Assembly (NCBI GenBank): GCA_003567075.1
Contig: PXAU01000347.1
Span: forward strand, 1 to 27,930
From: Trueperaceae bacterium
GTDB taxonomy: Bacteria; Deinococcota; Deinococci; Deinococcales; Trueperaceae
Direction of reading: 5' to 3'
Length of the DNA: 27,930 bases
The notes below the pieces were generated by a model, which saw nothing but the letters and a program-made list of their open reading frames with translations, was not told the DNA's origin and made no database searches. This document shows positions 15,665 through 22,520 of this stretch, piece after piece; within the stretch, counting starts at the first letter, position 1; every line of letters starts with the position of its first letter. A program made the position numbers and the translations under genes.

Positions 15665-15740
15665 CCACCGGCGCCCCAGCCGGCCAGAGGGCGGTGGATC
15701 TGCCGCACGCGCGCCAGCACGGCAGGCGCTGCTCCGCGGG

Positions 15741-17165
15741 CTAATGCTGCCCGGCCGCCTCCTTGACGGCGTGCGTGGAGTACCCGAACTGGGGCAGGCT
15801 GCTCGCGGGCGTCCCCTCGATGATCGACTGCGCCAACTCGCGCAGGTCCTGACCGCCCACGGCCACCGCCATGCCGAGCTCGCGTCGCAGGTCGTCCAGG
15901 GTGCGGTCGTCGAGCAGCGTCTCGGTCCCGTACTTGAGCATGCTGGGGCTGAGCAGCAGCAGGTCGGCCTCGCCCGGGCGCACTTGGGTGAGCACGTCAC
16001 GTCCGGCCAACAGGCCCGTGACCGTGGTCACCGCGCCGAAGGTACGGTTGACCAACGCACGAACCTCCAGCGTGAGGCCGTCGATGGCTGCCAGCGGTGC
16101 CAGCGCGGCACGCAACTGCGGTGCGAACAGCGTCCCGCTGACGCACAGCACCCGGCGAGCCGGGGTCACGCGCGCCGGCAGCGCGAACCCAGCGAGACCC
16201 TCGCCCAGGAAGTCGCGCACCATCCCCACGCCGTTCTCGAGCATCGCGAAACCCTCGTACGACTCGGCGGGCGGCAGCGGCCGGCCCGCGACCAGGTAGA
16301 ACTCGTCGGCCAGGAACACCATCCGGCTACCGCGCTCGGCGAGGAGCCGCGCCTGCCAGCGCTCCACCTGGTCGATCACCGCGGCCGCCTCCTCGGGACG
16401 GTAGCCGCGCATCTCGGGCAGGTTGCGGCGGTGCTCGGTCAACCCCACCGGCACCACCGCCACGGCCTGCACGTTGGGGCGCGACACCAGGTACTCGATC
16501 GTGCCGTCGAGCGCCGCGCCGTCGTTGCGCCCGGGCTGCGCCACCACCTGGGTGTAGAGGTCGATGGGCTCGAGACGCTCGAGCATGTCGCGAATGCGTG
16601 TGGCGCGCGGGTCGCGCACCTTCAGGCGCCACCACTTGAGCATGTCGCCGCGAAGCTCGTCGTCGGCGCTGTGCACCGAGACGTACAGCGGCGAGAGGTG
16701 CTCGTCGAGGATGCGCGCCACGTCGGCATCGGTGAGGTTGGTGAGGGTGACGAAGCTGCCGTAGAGGAAGCTGGTGCGGAAGTCGTCGTCCATGACGTAG
16801 AGGCTCTTGCGGAAGCCCTTGGGCATCTGGTGCACGTAGCAGAACTCGCACTTGTTGGCGCACAGCCGCAGGCCGTCGAAGATGACGTCGTCGAACTCGA
16901 GGCCTGGGTCCTCCCAGGCGACCTCGAAGCGCACGCTCCGCTCGCCCTCGGGATCGCACGCGACGAGCGAGGCCTCACCCCGGCCGAGCTCGCGCCGGTA
17001 CGCCAGGATGTCGCTCACCCATGCACCGTTCACGCTGACGAGCGACCAGCCCGCCGCCACGCCGGCACGCGCCGCCGGCGAGCCCGGCGCCACCTCGCGG
17101 ATGGGCGCCACGTACGGGGCGCCTGCCGGGTTCGGGGCCGTTGTGGGGCGGAGGCTCGTCGGCAC
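15741..17165 (-). CDS. DUF512 protein with PDZ and radical-SAM domains
   Basis: 474 aa, cytosolic, function unknown. Residues ~18-65 form a PDZ-like domain (IREVAPGSPAARAGVAAGW, LVSVNG). A radical-SAM centre follows: LRLCANKCEFCYVHQMPKG, with C102, C106 and C109 in CxxxCxxC spacing. Further conserved runs are LYVSVHSADDELR, TQVVAQPGRNDG and AVVPVGLTEHR. The C-terminal DUF512 domain contains VSGTLFAPQL, VNRTFGAVTTVTGLLAGRD and MLKYGTETLLDD. The family is widespread in bacteria, probably a redox enzyme with an [4Fe-4S] cluster; I know of no assigned substrate. The GTG start at 17165 lies 8 nt after TAAGCT. The hexamer overlaps the stop of the upstream hydrolase gene, so it can be read through from that operon or started separately. 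Confidence 0.87.
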   Translation of the reverse strand: MPTSLRPTTAPNPAGAPYVAPIREVAPGSPAARAGVAAGWSLVSVNGAWVSDILAYRRELGRGEASLVACDPEGERSVRFEVAWEDPGLEFDDVIFDGLRLCANKCEFCYVHQMPKGFRKSLYVMDDDFRTSFLYGSFVTLTNLTDADVARILDEHLSPLYVSVHSADDELRGDMLKWWRLKVRDPRATRIRDMLERLEPIDLYTQVVAQPGRNDGAALDGTIEYLVSRPNVQAVAVVPVGLTEHRRNLPEMRGYRPEEAAAVIDQVERWQARLLAERGSRMVFLADEFYLVAGRPLPPAESYEGFAMLENGVGMVRDFLGEGLAGFALPARVTPARRVLCVSGTLFAPQLRAALAPLAAIDGLTLEVRALVNRTFGAVTTVTGLLAGRDVLTQVRPGEADLLLLSPSMLKYGTETLLDDRTLDDLRRELGMAVAVGGQDLRELAQSIIEGTPASSLPQFGYSTHAVKEAAGQH

Positions 17166-17173
17166 GACGTTGG

Positions 17174-17179
17174 AGCTTA
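17174..17179 (-). promoter_or_regulatory. -10 element of leaderless promoter, DUF512 gene
   Basis: TGCTAAGCT on the minus strand, hexamer TAAGCT, 8 nt before the GTG at 17165. The TGC and TAA are the last Cys codon and stop codon of the upstream gene. Confidence 0.5.
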
Positions 17180-18178
17180 GCAGACGCCCGGGGCGTCCGT
17201 GAGCGCGGCGGCGACCGTCCACCCCTCGCGCCACGCCGCCGCGATGGCCTCGAGGCCGCGCCGGTGCGCTTCCACGGTCACGCCGAGGTCCGGGTGGTAG
17301 CCACCACCGAGGGCGTACGCGAGCGGCACCCCGGCCGCGAAGCAGGCGCGAGCGACCAGCGCGTCGCGCGCTTGCACGCCCTGCGGGCTCAGCCCCATGC
17401 GGCCGTAGCGGTCACCGTCCAGCACGTCGACGCCGGCCTGGTACAGCACGGCGTCTGGGGCGTAGCGACGCAGCAGCCAAGGCACGTCGTGCGCGATCAA
17501 CGCCAGGTACCCGTCGTCGTCGACACCATCGGGCAGCGCCCGGTCGAGGTCGCTCGGGACCTTCCGGAAGGGGTAGTTCCGGGCCCCGTGGACGCTGTAG
17601 GTGACGAGCTCGCGGTCGTCCGCCGCGAGCGCCGCGGTGCCGTTGCCCTGGTGCACGTCCAGGTCGATGACGAGCACCCGCCGGGCGCGCGCCCGCAGCG
17701 CCCGCGCCGCGACCACGAGATCGTTGAAGAGACAGAAGCCCTCGCCCGAACCGGCGAAGGCGTGGTGCGTGCCACCGGCCAAGTGGACGCCGAGGCCGCA
17801 CCGCAACGCCTGCGCCAGCGCCGCGACGGTCCCGCCGGTGGAGGCCAACGAGCGCCGCACCAGGGCCGGCGATTGTGGGAACCCGAGCCGCCGCTCAGCC
17901 GCGCTGTCGAGCCGGCACGCACGCACCGCCCGGAGGTACGGCAGCGAGTGCGCCAGCGCCAGTTGCCGCCACGAAGCGGCCGGCGACCGCTGCAGCGACC
18001 AACCATCGCGCTCGAGCCGGTCGGCGAGGCGGTCGTACTTCGTCATGGGGAAGCGATGCCCCGGCGGCAAGCTGAGCTCGACGTGGCGGGGCGTGAAGGC
18101 CGAGCGGCCCGTGGCGGAAGCCACCAAGCCCGCCGAGGCTGCCGCACCCGTCGAATCACGGGTACCGGCGCGCGTCAC
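17177..18178 (-). CDS. Histone deacetylase/AcuC-family hydrolase
   Basis: A zinc-dependent deacetylase of the arginase/HDAC superfamily, 333 aa. Catalytic features: FTPRHVELSLPPGHRFPMTK (28-47) at the family N-terminus, GGTHHAFAGSGEGFCLFND (135-153) with the His pair, VIDLDVHQGNGTA (170-182) with zinc ligands D174 and H176, and AGVDVLDGDRYGRMGLS with D251, then LGGGYHPD. Bacterial members deacetylate acetyl-lysine proteins, acetyl-polyamines or other acetyl amides; the substrate here is unknown. The start is uncertain. GTG at 18178 overlaps the upstream stop in GTGA and adds about 26 poorly conserved residues; GTG at 18124 is closer to the family start. I report the coupled one. Confidence 0.88.
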   Translation of the reverse strand: MTRAGTRDSTGAAASAGLVASATGRSAFTPRHVELSLPPGHRFPMTKYDRLADRLERDGWSLQRSPAASWRQLALAHSLPYLRAVRACRLDSAAERRLGFPQSPALVRRSLASTGGTVAALAQALRCGLGVHLAGGTHHAFAGSGEGFCLFNDLVVAARALRARARRVLVIDLDVHQGNGTAALAADDRELVTYSVHGARNYPFRKVPSDLDRALPDGVDDDGYLALIAHDVPWLLRRYAPDAVLYQAGVDVLDGDRYGRMGLSPQGVQARDALVARACFAAGVPLAYALGGGYHPDLGVTVEAHRRGLEAIAAAWREGWTVAAALTDAPGVC

Positions 18179-18651
18179 ACCTGCTCGTCGGGAGCGAGCG
18201 CCGGTGCCGTCTTGCGCTCGGGAGGCAGCACGAAGCCGTGGAGCGGAGCGCGGCTCTGGAAGCGCACCGCGTCGCCCACTCGCACGCCGTCGGGCACCTC
18301 GTCGACCGACACGACCAGGGGGATGCCGGCGTCGACGACCACGAAGGGGTCGTCGCGCACCGTGACGATCCCCTGCACGTGGACCACGCTCAAGGCCACG
18401 ACCTCGATCCGCCGCTCCGGTGCTTCGGGCCCGGGCTCGAGGCGCGTGAGGCTGGCGGTCTCCGGTTGGACGATCACGCGCGCCGGGCCCCGCGGTGCCA
18501 GGTAGGGACCGGTGCGCTCGAAGACGTGCAGGATCAGATCGTCGGTGACGCACTCGAGCAACGGGCTCCCCTCGACCCGTGCGCTTACCTCCACCGTGGC
18601 CGCATGCGCAGCGAAGCGAGCGACGAGCGAGTCCATACCGTCTTCGACCAT
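18175..18651 (-). CDS. Conserved-looking hypothetical protein, 158 aa
   Basis: I do not recognise a family. The product is soluble, without a signal peptide or membrane segment, and appears beta-rich (ARVIVQPE, RIEVVALSVVHVQGIVTV, DPFVVVDAGIPLVVSV, VRVGDAVRFQS, LHGFVLP). A short helical start (DSLVARFAAHAATVEVSARV) is followed by a beta core that might be an OB-like or PilZ-like barrel; that is speculation. The ATG at 18651 lies 7 nt after TATGAT, the same arrangement as at the kinase gene. Its stop overlaps the hydrolase start by 4 nt, so the two are coupled. Confidence 0.75.
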   Translation of the reverse strand: MVEDGMDSLVARFAAHAATVEVSARVEGSPLLECVTDDLILHVFERTGPYLAPRGPARVIVQPETASLTRLEPGPEAPERRIEVVALSVVHVQGIVTVRDDPFVVVDAGIPLVVSVDEVPDGVRVGDAVRFQSRAPLHGFVLPPERKTAPALAPDEQV

Positions 18652-18658
18652 GGCGAGC

Positions 18659-18664
18659 ATCATA
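18659..18664 (-). promoter_or_regulatory. -10 element of leaderless promoter, 158-aa gene and hydrolase
   Basis: TATGAT on the minus strand, 7 nt before the ATG at 18651. No SD. It is divergent from the promoter at 18698. Confidence 0.6.
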
Positions 18665-18697
18665 CGACCGGCTGGCGATCGCGTCTCCGTCGAGTGG

Positions 18698-18703
18698 TAC
18701 ACT
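18698..18703 (+). promoter_or_regulatory. -10 element of leaderless promoter, leader ORF and zinc-ribbon gene
   Basis: Extended -10 TGGTACACT, hexamer TACACT, 7 nt before the GTG of the leader ORF at 18711. It has the same hexamer and spacing as pgl. It lies 34 bp from the divergent -10. Confidence 0.55.
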
Positions 18704-18710
18704 CGACGGC

Positions 18711-18806
18711 GTGCAACGCTATACCCCGTCGGTTCGTACCACGCTCTGCGCGGCCTCGGTCGGGCGGGGCGTTCACTTCTGGGAGGCCGCATGCTCCGAA
18801 CGCTGA
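18711..18806 (+). CDS. Short leader ORF (31 codons) upstream of zinc-ribbon gene
   Basis: A GTG lies exactly 7 nt after TACACT, the spacing of the leaderless genes here. The frame runs 31 codons (MQRYTPSVRTTLCAASVGRG, then VHFWEAACSER) to a TGA at 18804-18806. It ends 16 nt inside the next gene, so ribosomes finishing it would expose and reach the SD GGGAGG (18781-18786) and the ATG at 18791. This suggests translational coupling or a control peptide. The peptide resembles nothing I know. It may be untranslated; the support is only position and overlap. Confidence 0.4.
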   Translation: MQRYTPSVRTTLCAASVGRGVHFWEAACSER

Positions 18807-19489
18807 GCGAGGTCCAGACGCTCGACCTCGAGCTCGACGCGATGGCTGCCGAACGCGAGCAAACGCCGCCCGAACTCATCGATGCTCGCTCTCGACAGCA
18901 GGCGCTCCTCGCCGACCTGGAGCAGCGACGGCTCGAGCTCGAGGCCTTGCGGAAACGACTCAGCGCCAACGAGTTGGAGCTGGCCTCGTTGCAGGAGCGC
19001 CGCAAGAGCGCGGCCGCGTCGGCGCTGCGCGCCAGCAGTGCCAAGGAAGCCTCGCAGTTCCAGAACCAGGAGCTGCAGCTCGCGACGCGGCTGCAGGAGC
19101 TCGAGGACGACACGATGCCGTTGCTCGAGGAGCAGGAGACACGTCAGGCGGGCGTCGCGGAACTCGAAGCCCTGCTAGCGGCGTTGCGACCGGAGGTCGA
19201 GGCGCTCGAGGCCGACGAGCAGGCTCGCTTGGCAGCACTCGACCAGCGCGCGCAGACGCTGCGGCAGCAGCGCGACAGGCTGGCATCGGCGATCCAACCG
19301 GTGCTGCTCAAGCAGTACGAGCACGTGCGCCGGGCGCGCCGCGGTGTGGGCGTGGTGCCCGTCAACGGCGGCACCTGTGGAGGCTGCAACGTGCGCTTGC
19401 CCATTTTCGTGGTGCAGAAGGTACGCAAGGGCCAGGGCGTCACCCGTTGCCCCTCGTGCGGCCGGCTGCTATGGTCCCCGCCCGAGTGA
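18791..19489 (+). CDS. Coiled-coil protein with C-terminal C4 zinc ribbon (DUF164/CT398-like)
   Basis: 232 aa. Residues ~1-170 are a long charged coiled coil rich in Glu, Leu, Arg and Gln (LADLEQRRLELEALRKRL, LQLATRLQELEDD). The C-terminus holds the zinc ribbon: NGGTCGGCNVRLP and VTRCPSCGRLLW, two CxxC pairs. This is the bacterial DUF164 or CT398/CdsZ-like family; the Chlamydia member has been linked to sigma-54 and secretion, but the role in other bacteria is unclear. The ATG at 18791 has SD GGGAGG 4 nt upstream. The longer frame, open to 18512, runs through the divergent promoter region and is not credible. A leader ORF overlaps the start. Confidence 0.85.
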   Translation: MLRTLSEVQTLDLELDAMAAEREQTPPELIDARSRQQALLADLEQRRLELEALRKRLSANELELASLQERRKSAAASALRASSAKEASQFQNQELQLATRLQELEDDTMPLLEEQETRQAGVAELEALLAALRPEVEALEADEQARLAALDQRAQTLRQQRDRLASAIQPVLLKQYEHVRRARRGVGVVPVNGGTCGGCNVRLPIFVVQKVRKGQGVTRCPSCGRLLWSPPE

Positions 19490-19578
19490 GCGTTCGGCTG
19501 CGATGGCCGCCGCCTGACTGAGCCGGGCTCGAGATCGCCAGCCGCATGGCGCGACGGGGCCCGCGCCTGGTCGCTCGT
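19490..19578. other. Convergent intergenic gap
   Basis: 89 bp between two stop codons. It holds a small inverted pair (GAGCC-G-GGCTC), but no stem long enough with a T-run to call a terminator. Confidence 0.4.
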
Positions 19579-20601
19579 TCAGCGCAGTTCGTGCAGAGGG
19601 TCGATCGCCCTGCCGCCGACGTGCAGCTCGAAGTGCAAGTGGGGGCCGGTGGAGAGCCCGGTCGAGCCGACCAGGGCGATGGTCTGCCCCTGCGACACGT
19701 GCTGACCGACCGAGACCAGGATGCGGCTGGCGTGGGCGTACCAGGTCTCCGCGCCCCCGGGATGGCGGATGCGGACCAAGTTGCCGTAGCCGCGGGCCGA
19801 CCAGCCGGCGAACGTCACCGTGCCCGATCGCGCCGCCACGATCGGCGTGCCCGTCGGCGCCGCCACGTCGATGCCGCGGTGGAACGCGGCCGTGCCCATG
19901 CCCAGGTTGCGCCGTCCGAAGTAGCTCGTCAGGCGGCCGTGCACCGGCCAGACGTAACGGTTCTCGGCCTCACGCACCTTGGCCAGGCGCTCGAGGGCGG
20001 CCGTCGGCTCGACATCGGGAAGGAACAACAGCATGCCGGCACGAAGGTCGAACGGCGTCCGGAGGCCGTTGACGCGCGCCACCGCCATCGGGTCGGCACC
20101 GTACGCGGCAACGACCTCGAGCAGGAGCGACGGATGCTCGAGCTGCACCACCAAGCCCTCGCCGGGCGGGATCAAGAGCTCCACGCCCACCGGCAGCCGG
20201 TCCAAGGAGGACAGATCGGGGTTGGCACCGACCAGCGCGTCGAGCGTGATGCCGTAGCGCGCGACGATGCCCGAGAGCGTCTCGCCGGACGCCAGCACGT
20301 GCCGGCGGAAGCCGAACGGCGGCTCCGGTGCGGCCTCCACGATGCCGCCGGTCGCGTCACCGAGGGGTATGCGCAAGACGTCGCCAGGCCGGATGAGGGT
20401 CCCCGCGAGCTGGTTGGCCTCGATCACGGAGGCGCTACCGACCCGGTAGCGGCTGGCGATGGAACCGACCGAGTCCCCGGTCTGGACGGTGCGGAGCCCG
20501 TAGCTGTCAGCCTGCGCGAGCGCCAGCAGCGCCACGAGCAGCACCACCGGCACGACGCGCCACGCTCCCTCACGCATTCTCACGTGGACCGGAGTCTCCA
20601 T
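19579..20601 (-). CDS. LysM-repeat M23 family metallopeptidase
   Basis: A cell-wall endopeptidase or LytM/NlpD-like amidase activator, 340 aa, exported. The signal peptide spans residues ~12-32 (WRVVPVVLLVALLALAQA). LysM 1 at ~36-79 (LRTVQTGDSVGSIASRYRVG), LysM 2 at ~100-145 (RRHVLASGETLSGIVARYG) and a weaker third at ~151-195 bind peptidoglycan. The M23 domain shows YFGRRNLG, FHRGIDVAAPTGTP with H241 and D245, YGNLVRIRHPGG, YAHASRILVSVGQHVSQGQ, and GPHLHFELHVGG with H323. The metal ligands are intact, so it is probably an active enzyme rather than a degenerate activator. I choose the ATG at 20601; an ATG at 20577 would remove 8 residues and still keep the signal peptide. Confidence 0.92.
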   Translation of the reverse strand: METPVHVRMREGAWRVVPVVLLVALLALAQADSYGLRTVQTGDSVGSIASRYRVGSASVIEANQLAGTLIRPGDVLRIPLGDATGGIVEAAPEPPFGFRRHVLASGETLSGIVARYGITLDALVGANPDLSSLDRLPVGVELLIPPGEGLVVQLEHPSLLLEVVAAYGADPMAVARVNGLRTPFDLRAGMLLFLPDVEPTAALERLAKVREAENRYVWPVHGRLTSYFGRRNLGMGTAAFHRGIDVAAPTGTPIVAARSGTVTFAGWSARGYGNLVRIRHPGGAETWYAHASRILVSVGQHVSQGQTIALVGSTGLSTGPHLHFELHVGGRAIDPLHELR

Positions 20602-20610
20602 GCCGATAAC

Positions 20611-20623
20611 ACGTTCTGAACGT
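20611..20623. promoter_or_regulatory. Operator-like inverted repeat upstream of the M23 gene
   Basis: ACGTTC-T-GAACGT, a perfect 6 bp inverted repeat around one base, 10 bp before the ATG at 20601. It overlaps a possible minus-strand -10, TACGTT (20619-20624). It could be a repressor site; no regulator gene is adjacent. Confidence 0.4.
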
Positions 20624-20669
20624 AACTTCCGCGCCTGAGAGCGAGGTGAGCGTCGGACCCCGGCGAACC

Positions 20670-20705
20670 GCGTCGCCGCTCTAGCCCGCGTCGCCGCTCT
20701 ACCCC
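20670..20705. repeat. 18 bp tandem duplication at the ygfZ stop
   Basis: Two copies of an 18 bp unit (20670-20687, 20688-20705) differ at one base, and a partial third follows. On the minus strand each copy carries GDAG followed by TAG, so the stop codon itself is duplicated beyond the gene end at 20699. Confidence 0.9.
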
Positions 20706-21805
20706 GCGTCACCGCGCCGGGCAGCGGGCAGCCGCACCTCGATCGACGCCGGCACCCCCAGCGCGCCCAGCTCGACGGCCTCGCTGAGATCGTTGCGGAG
20801 CACCGCCAGCGCACGCCATGCACCGTCTGGCGCTCGAGCGACCGTTCCCACGCGACCCACCACCCGGTCGCCGCCGGCATGCACCGCGAGCTCCGCCTGC
20901 CGCGGCGCCGCCGCCAAGGCGAGGCGGGCCAGCGAACGCCGAACGTTGCCACGCGCCTCGACGCGCGCCATGATCTCCTGTCCCAGGTAGCAGCCCTTGC
21001 GGTACGAGACGCGGTCTTCGAGCCCCGACTCCTGCGGTAGCGCGTCGACCCCCTCGAAGGCCGCGGCGGCGATACCCGCCGCAACCCGCGCGGCGGCCAG
21101 AGCACGCTCCCCTGCCGGTTGCACACCCTCCGCCAGGAGCGCCTGCCACAGGTCCGGCAGTCGCTCGCTCAGCAGATGCACGTCGAGGGAGTGCCGTAGC
21201 CCTCGCGGGCGCACATGGAGCAGCACGTCGCTGCCTCGCCACGCCAGCTGCGTCACGCCCGCGCCAGCCGTCGCGGGCACGGCCGCGTTCAACACCCGCG
21301 CCAGCGCCTGCACGGCAGCCTCGCCGGCGACCACGAAGGAGGCCAGCCTGGTGCTGAGGTCCTGGAGCACGACCTGGTCGAAGATCACGTGGTCCTCCAA
21401 CGAGCGCCGCACCACCTCGCCACGACCGTCGTCGACCGCGAGGTACACGTCCTGGTCGCGGCGCACCGCCACGAGCTCAGCGCGCGGTCGGCCGCGGTGC
21501 TCGAGGAGCAGCGCCTGGCGCGCCTCGCCTGGCCGCAACGCCCGCACATCGTGGCTCAGCTGGCCCTGCAGGAACTCGATCCGGTCCTGCCCGCTGAGCC
21601 GGAGGGCGCCGCGCGTCACCAGCGGAACCACCATGGCTTCACCCGACAGCAGCGCCCGGGTCTCCTGGTGCGCGTCGCCGAAGGCCACCACGGCAGCGGC
21701 TGCCAGGCCCGGTAACCCGTCGGGCTCCAGCCCCGTCGGCAGCAGCGCTGCCCAGCTGGGATGCGGCGGTGGCGACGGCGTCGACGATGCTCCGGGGTAC
21801 GTCAT
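20699..21805 (-). CDS. ygfZ: YgfZ/CAF17-family folate-binding protein (Fe-S cluster maintenance)
   Basis: 368 aa, related to GcvT. YgfZ/IBA57 proteins use tetrahydrofolate to help assemble or repair certain Fe-S enzymes. The defining motif KGCYLGQEIMARVEARGN is present (KGCYxGQE), with LQGQLSHDVRALRPGEARQA near residue 80 and LLEHRGRPRAELVAVRRDQD after it. The ATG at 21805 shares ATGA with the upstream phosphoesterase stop and has SD GAGGAG (21813-21818) 7 nt away. That SD lies within a tandem duplication. The N-terminal ~20 residues are Pro/Ser-rich and variable. The gene probably belongs to a prfB-led transcript. Confidence 0.9.
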   Translation of the reverse strand: MTYPGASSTPSPPPHPSWAALLPTGLEPDGLPGLAAAAVVAFGDAHQETRALLSGEAMVVPLVTRGALRLSGQDRIEFLQGQLSHDVRALRPGEARQALLLEHRGRPRAELVAVRRDQDVYLAVDDGRGEVVRRSLEDHVIFDQVVLQDLSTRLASFVVAGEAAVQALARVLNAAVPATAGAGVTQLAWRGSDVLLHVRPRGLRHSLDVHLLSERLPDLWQALLAEGVQPAGERALAAARVAAGIAAAAFEGVDALPQESGLEDRVSYRKGCYLGQEIMARVEARGNVRRSLARLALAAAPRQAELAVHAGGDRVVGRVGTVARAPDGAWRALAVLRNDLSEAVELGALGVPASIEVRLPAARRGDAG

Positions 21806-22497
21806 GATGGATCTCCTCGCGATGATGGATCGCCTCGAGCGGCCGCGTCGCGAGCGGCGAGCAAGGGTGGGACGTCGATGAGCGCGAACTCGAAGGCGTT
21901 GACCACCGTCACGCCTTCGGGGCTGACGTAGCTGCGCGGCGCATTCGCTCCGGACAGATGGACGTGGCCGTGCACGTGCACGAGCGGACGCCAGCGCCGG
22001 TGGAAGGCGTTGAAGGCGCCCACGCCACGGTGCGCGAAGTCGCTGCCCGCGTGCGGACCCTCGGGCGGCGCATGCGTGAGCAGGACGTCGACGGCTCGGC
22101 CCTGGCGCCAGCGCCACAGCAGCAACTGTGGCGTGAGCGCCAGGACGTGCCGGTGCATCGCCGCTTCGGAGTACTGGTGCGGACCCGGTCGGTAGCGGGC
22201 GCTGCCCTCCACGCCCGCCACGAGGAGTCCAGCCACCTCGACCACGCGGCCGTGCGCGTTGAGGCAACCGCCAGGAAGGTGCATCTCGTCCGGGTCGTCG
22301 GCTGAGCGAAGGTAGGCGTTGGCGTGGTTGCCGATCACGTACACGGGTGGCACCCGCAGCTTGGTGGCGAGGTACTCGAGCACGTGGCCCGGCATGTCGC
22401 CCGCCGACAGCAGGACGTCGAACGGCGGCAGGTTGCCGGGGAAACGTTCGGAGTAGATGAAGGGCGAGACGGCGTCGGAGATCGCGAGAATCCGCAT
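21802..22497 (-). CDS. Metallophosphoesterase-fold protein lacking the DxH motif
   Basis: 231 aa, calcineurin-like fold. The first metal motif reads ISDAVSPFIYS (no His after Asp), the second LSAGDMPG, the third YVIGNHAN (Ala in place of Asp or Glu), then LLTHAPPEGPH and VHVHGHVHLSG. A subgroup with SDxVxPxxY in place of DxH exists in Chloroflexi and related bacteria as I recall, so this may be a natural variant with one metal or altered chemistry. The C-terminus ends RGDPSSRGDPS, made by a tandem duplication. The start at 22497 is 23 nt after the prfB stop with no clear SD. The palindrome GACGGCGCCGTC (22499-22510) touches the start. Confidence 0.8.
   Translation of the reverse strand: MRILAISDAVSPFIYSERFPGNLPPFDVLLSAGDMPGHVLEYLATKLRVPPVYVIGNHANAYLRSADDPDEMHLPGGCLNAHGRVVEVAGLLVAGVEGSARYRPGPHQYSEAAMHRHVLALTPQLLLWRWRQGRAVDVLLTHAPPEGPHAGSDFAHRGVGAFNAFHRRWRPLVHVHGHVHLSGANAPRSYVSPEGVTVVNAFEFALIDVPPLLAARDAAARGDPSSRGDPS
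21804..21839. repeat. 18 bp tandem duplication over the ygfZ ribosome-binding site
   Basis: ATGATGGATCTCCTCG (21804-21819) and ATGATGGATCGCCTCG (21822-21837) on the plus strand, period 18 with one mismatch in the 16 bp core. On the minus strand the gene-proximal copy holds GAGGAG plus the ATG; the distal copy has GAGGCG and ATC. Confidence 0.9.
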
Positions 22498-22520
22498 CGA
22501 CGGCGCCGTCCCGTAAGGCG

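Noticed and set aside
15744..17180. 478-codon frame opposite the DUF512 gene
   Set aside because: Antisense shadow; no recognisable motif, and the other strand has PDZ and radical-SAM motifs.
21802..22497. Phosphoesterase at 21802-22497 as a pseudogene
   Set aside because: The frame is intact and coupled to ygfZ; a subfamily lacking DxH is plausible, so altered chemistry is more likely than decay.
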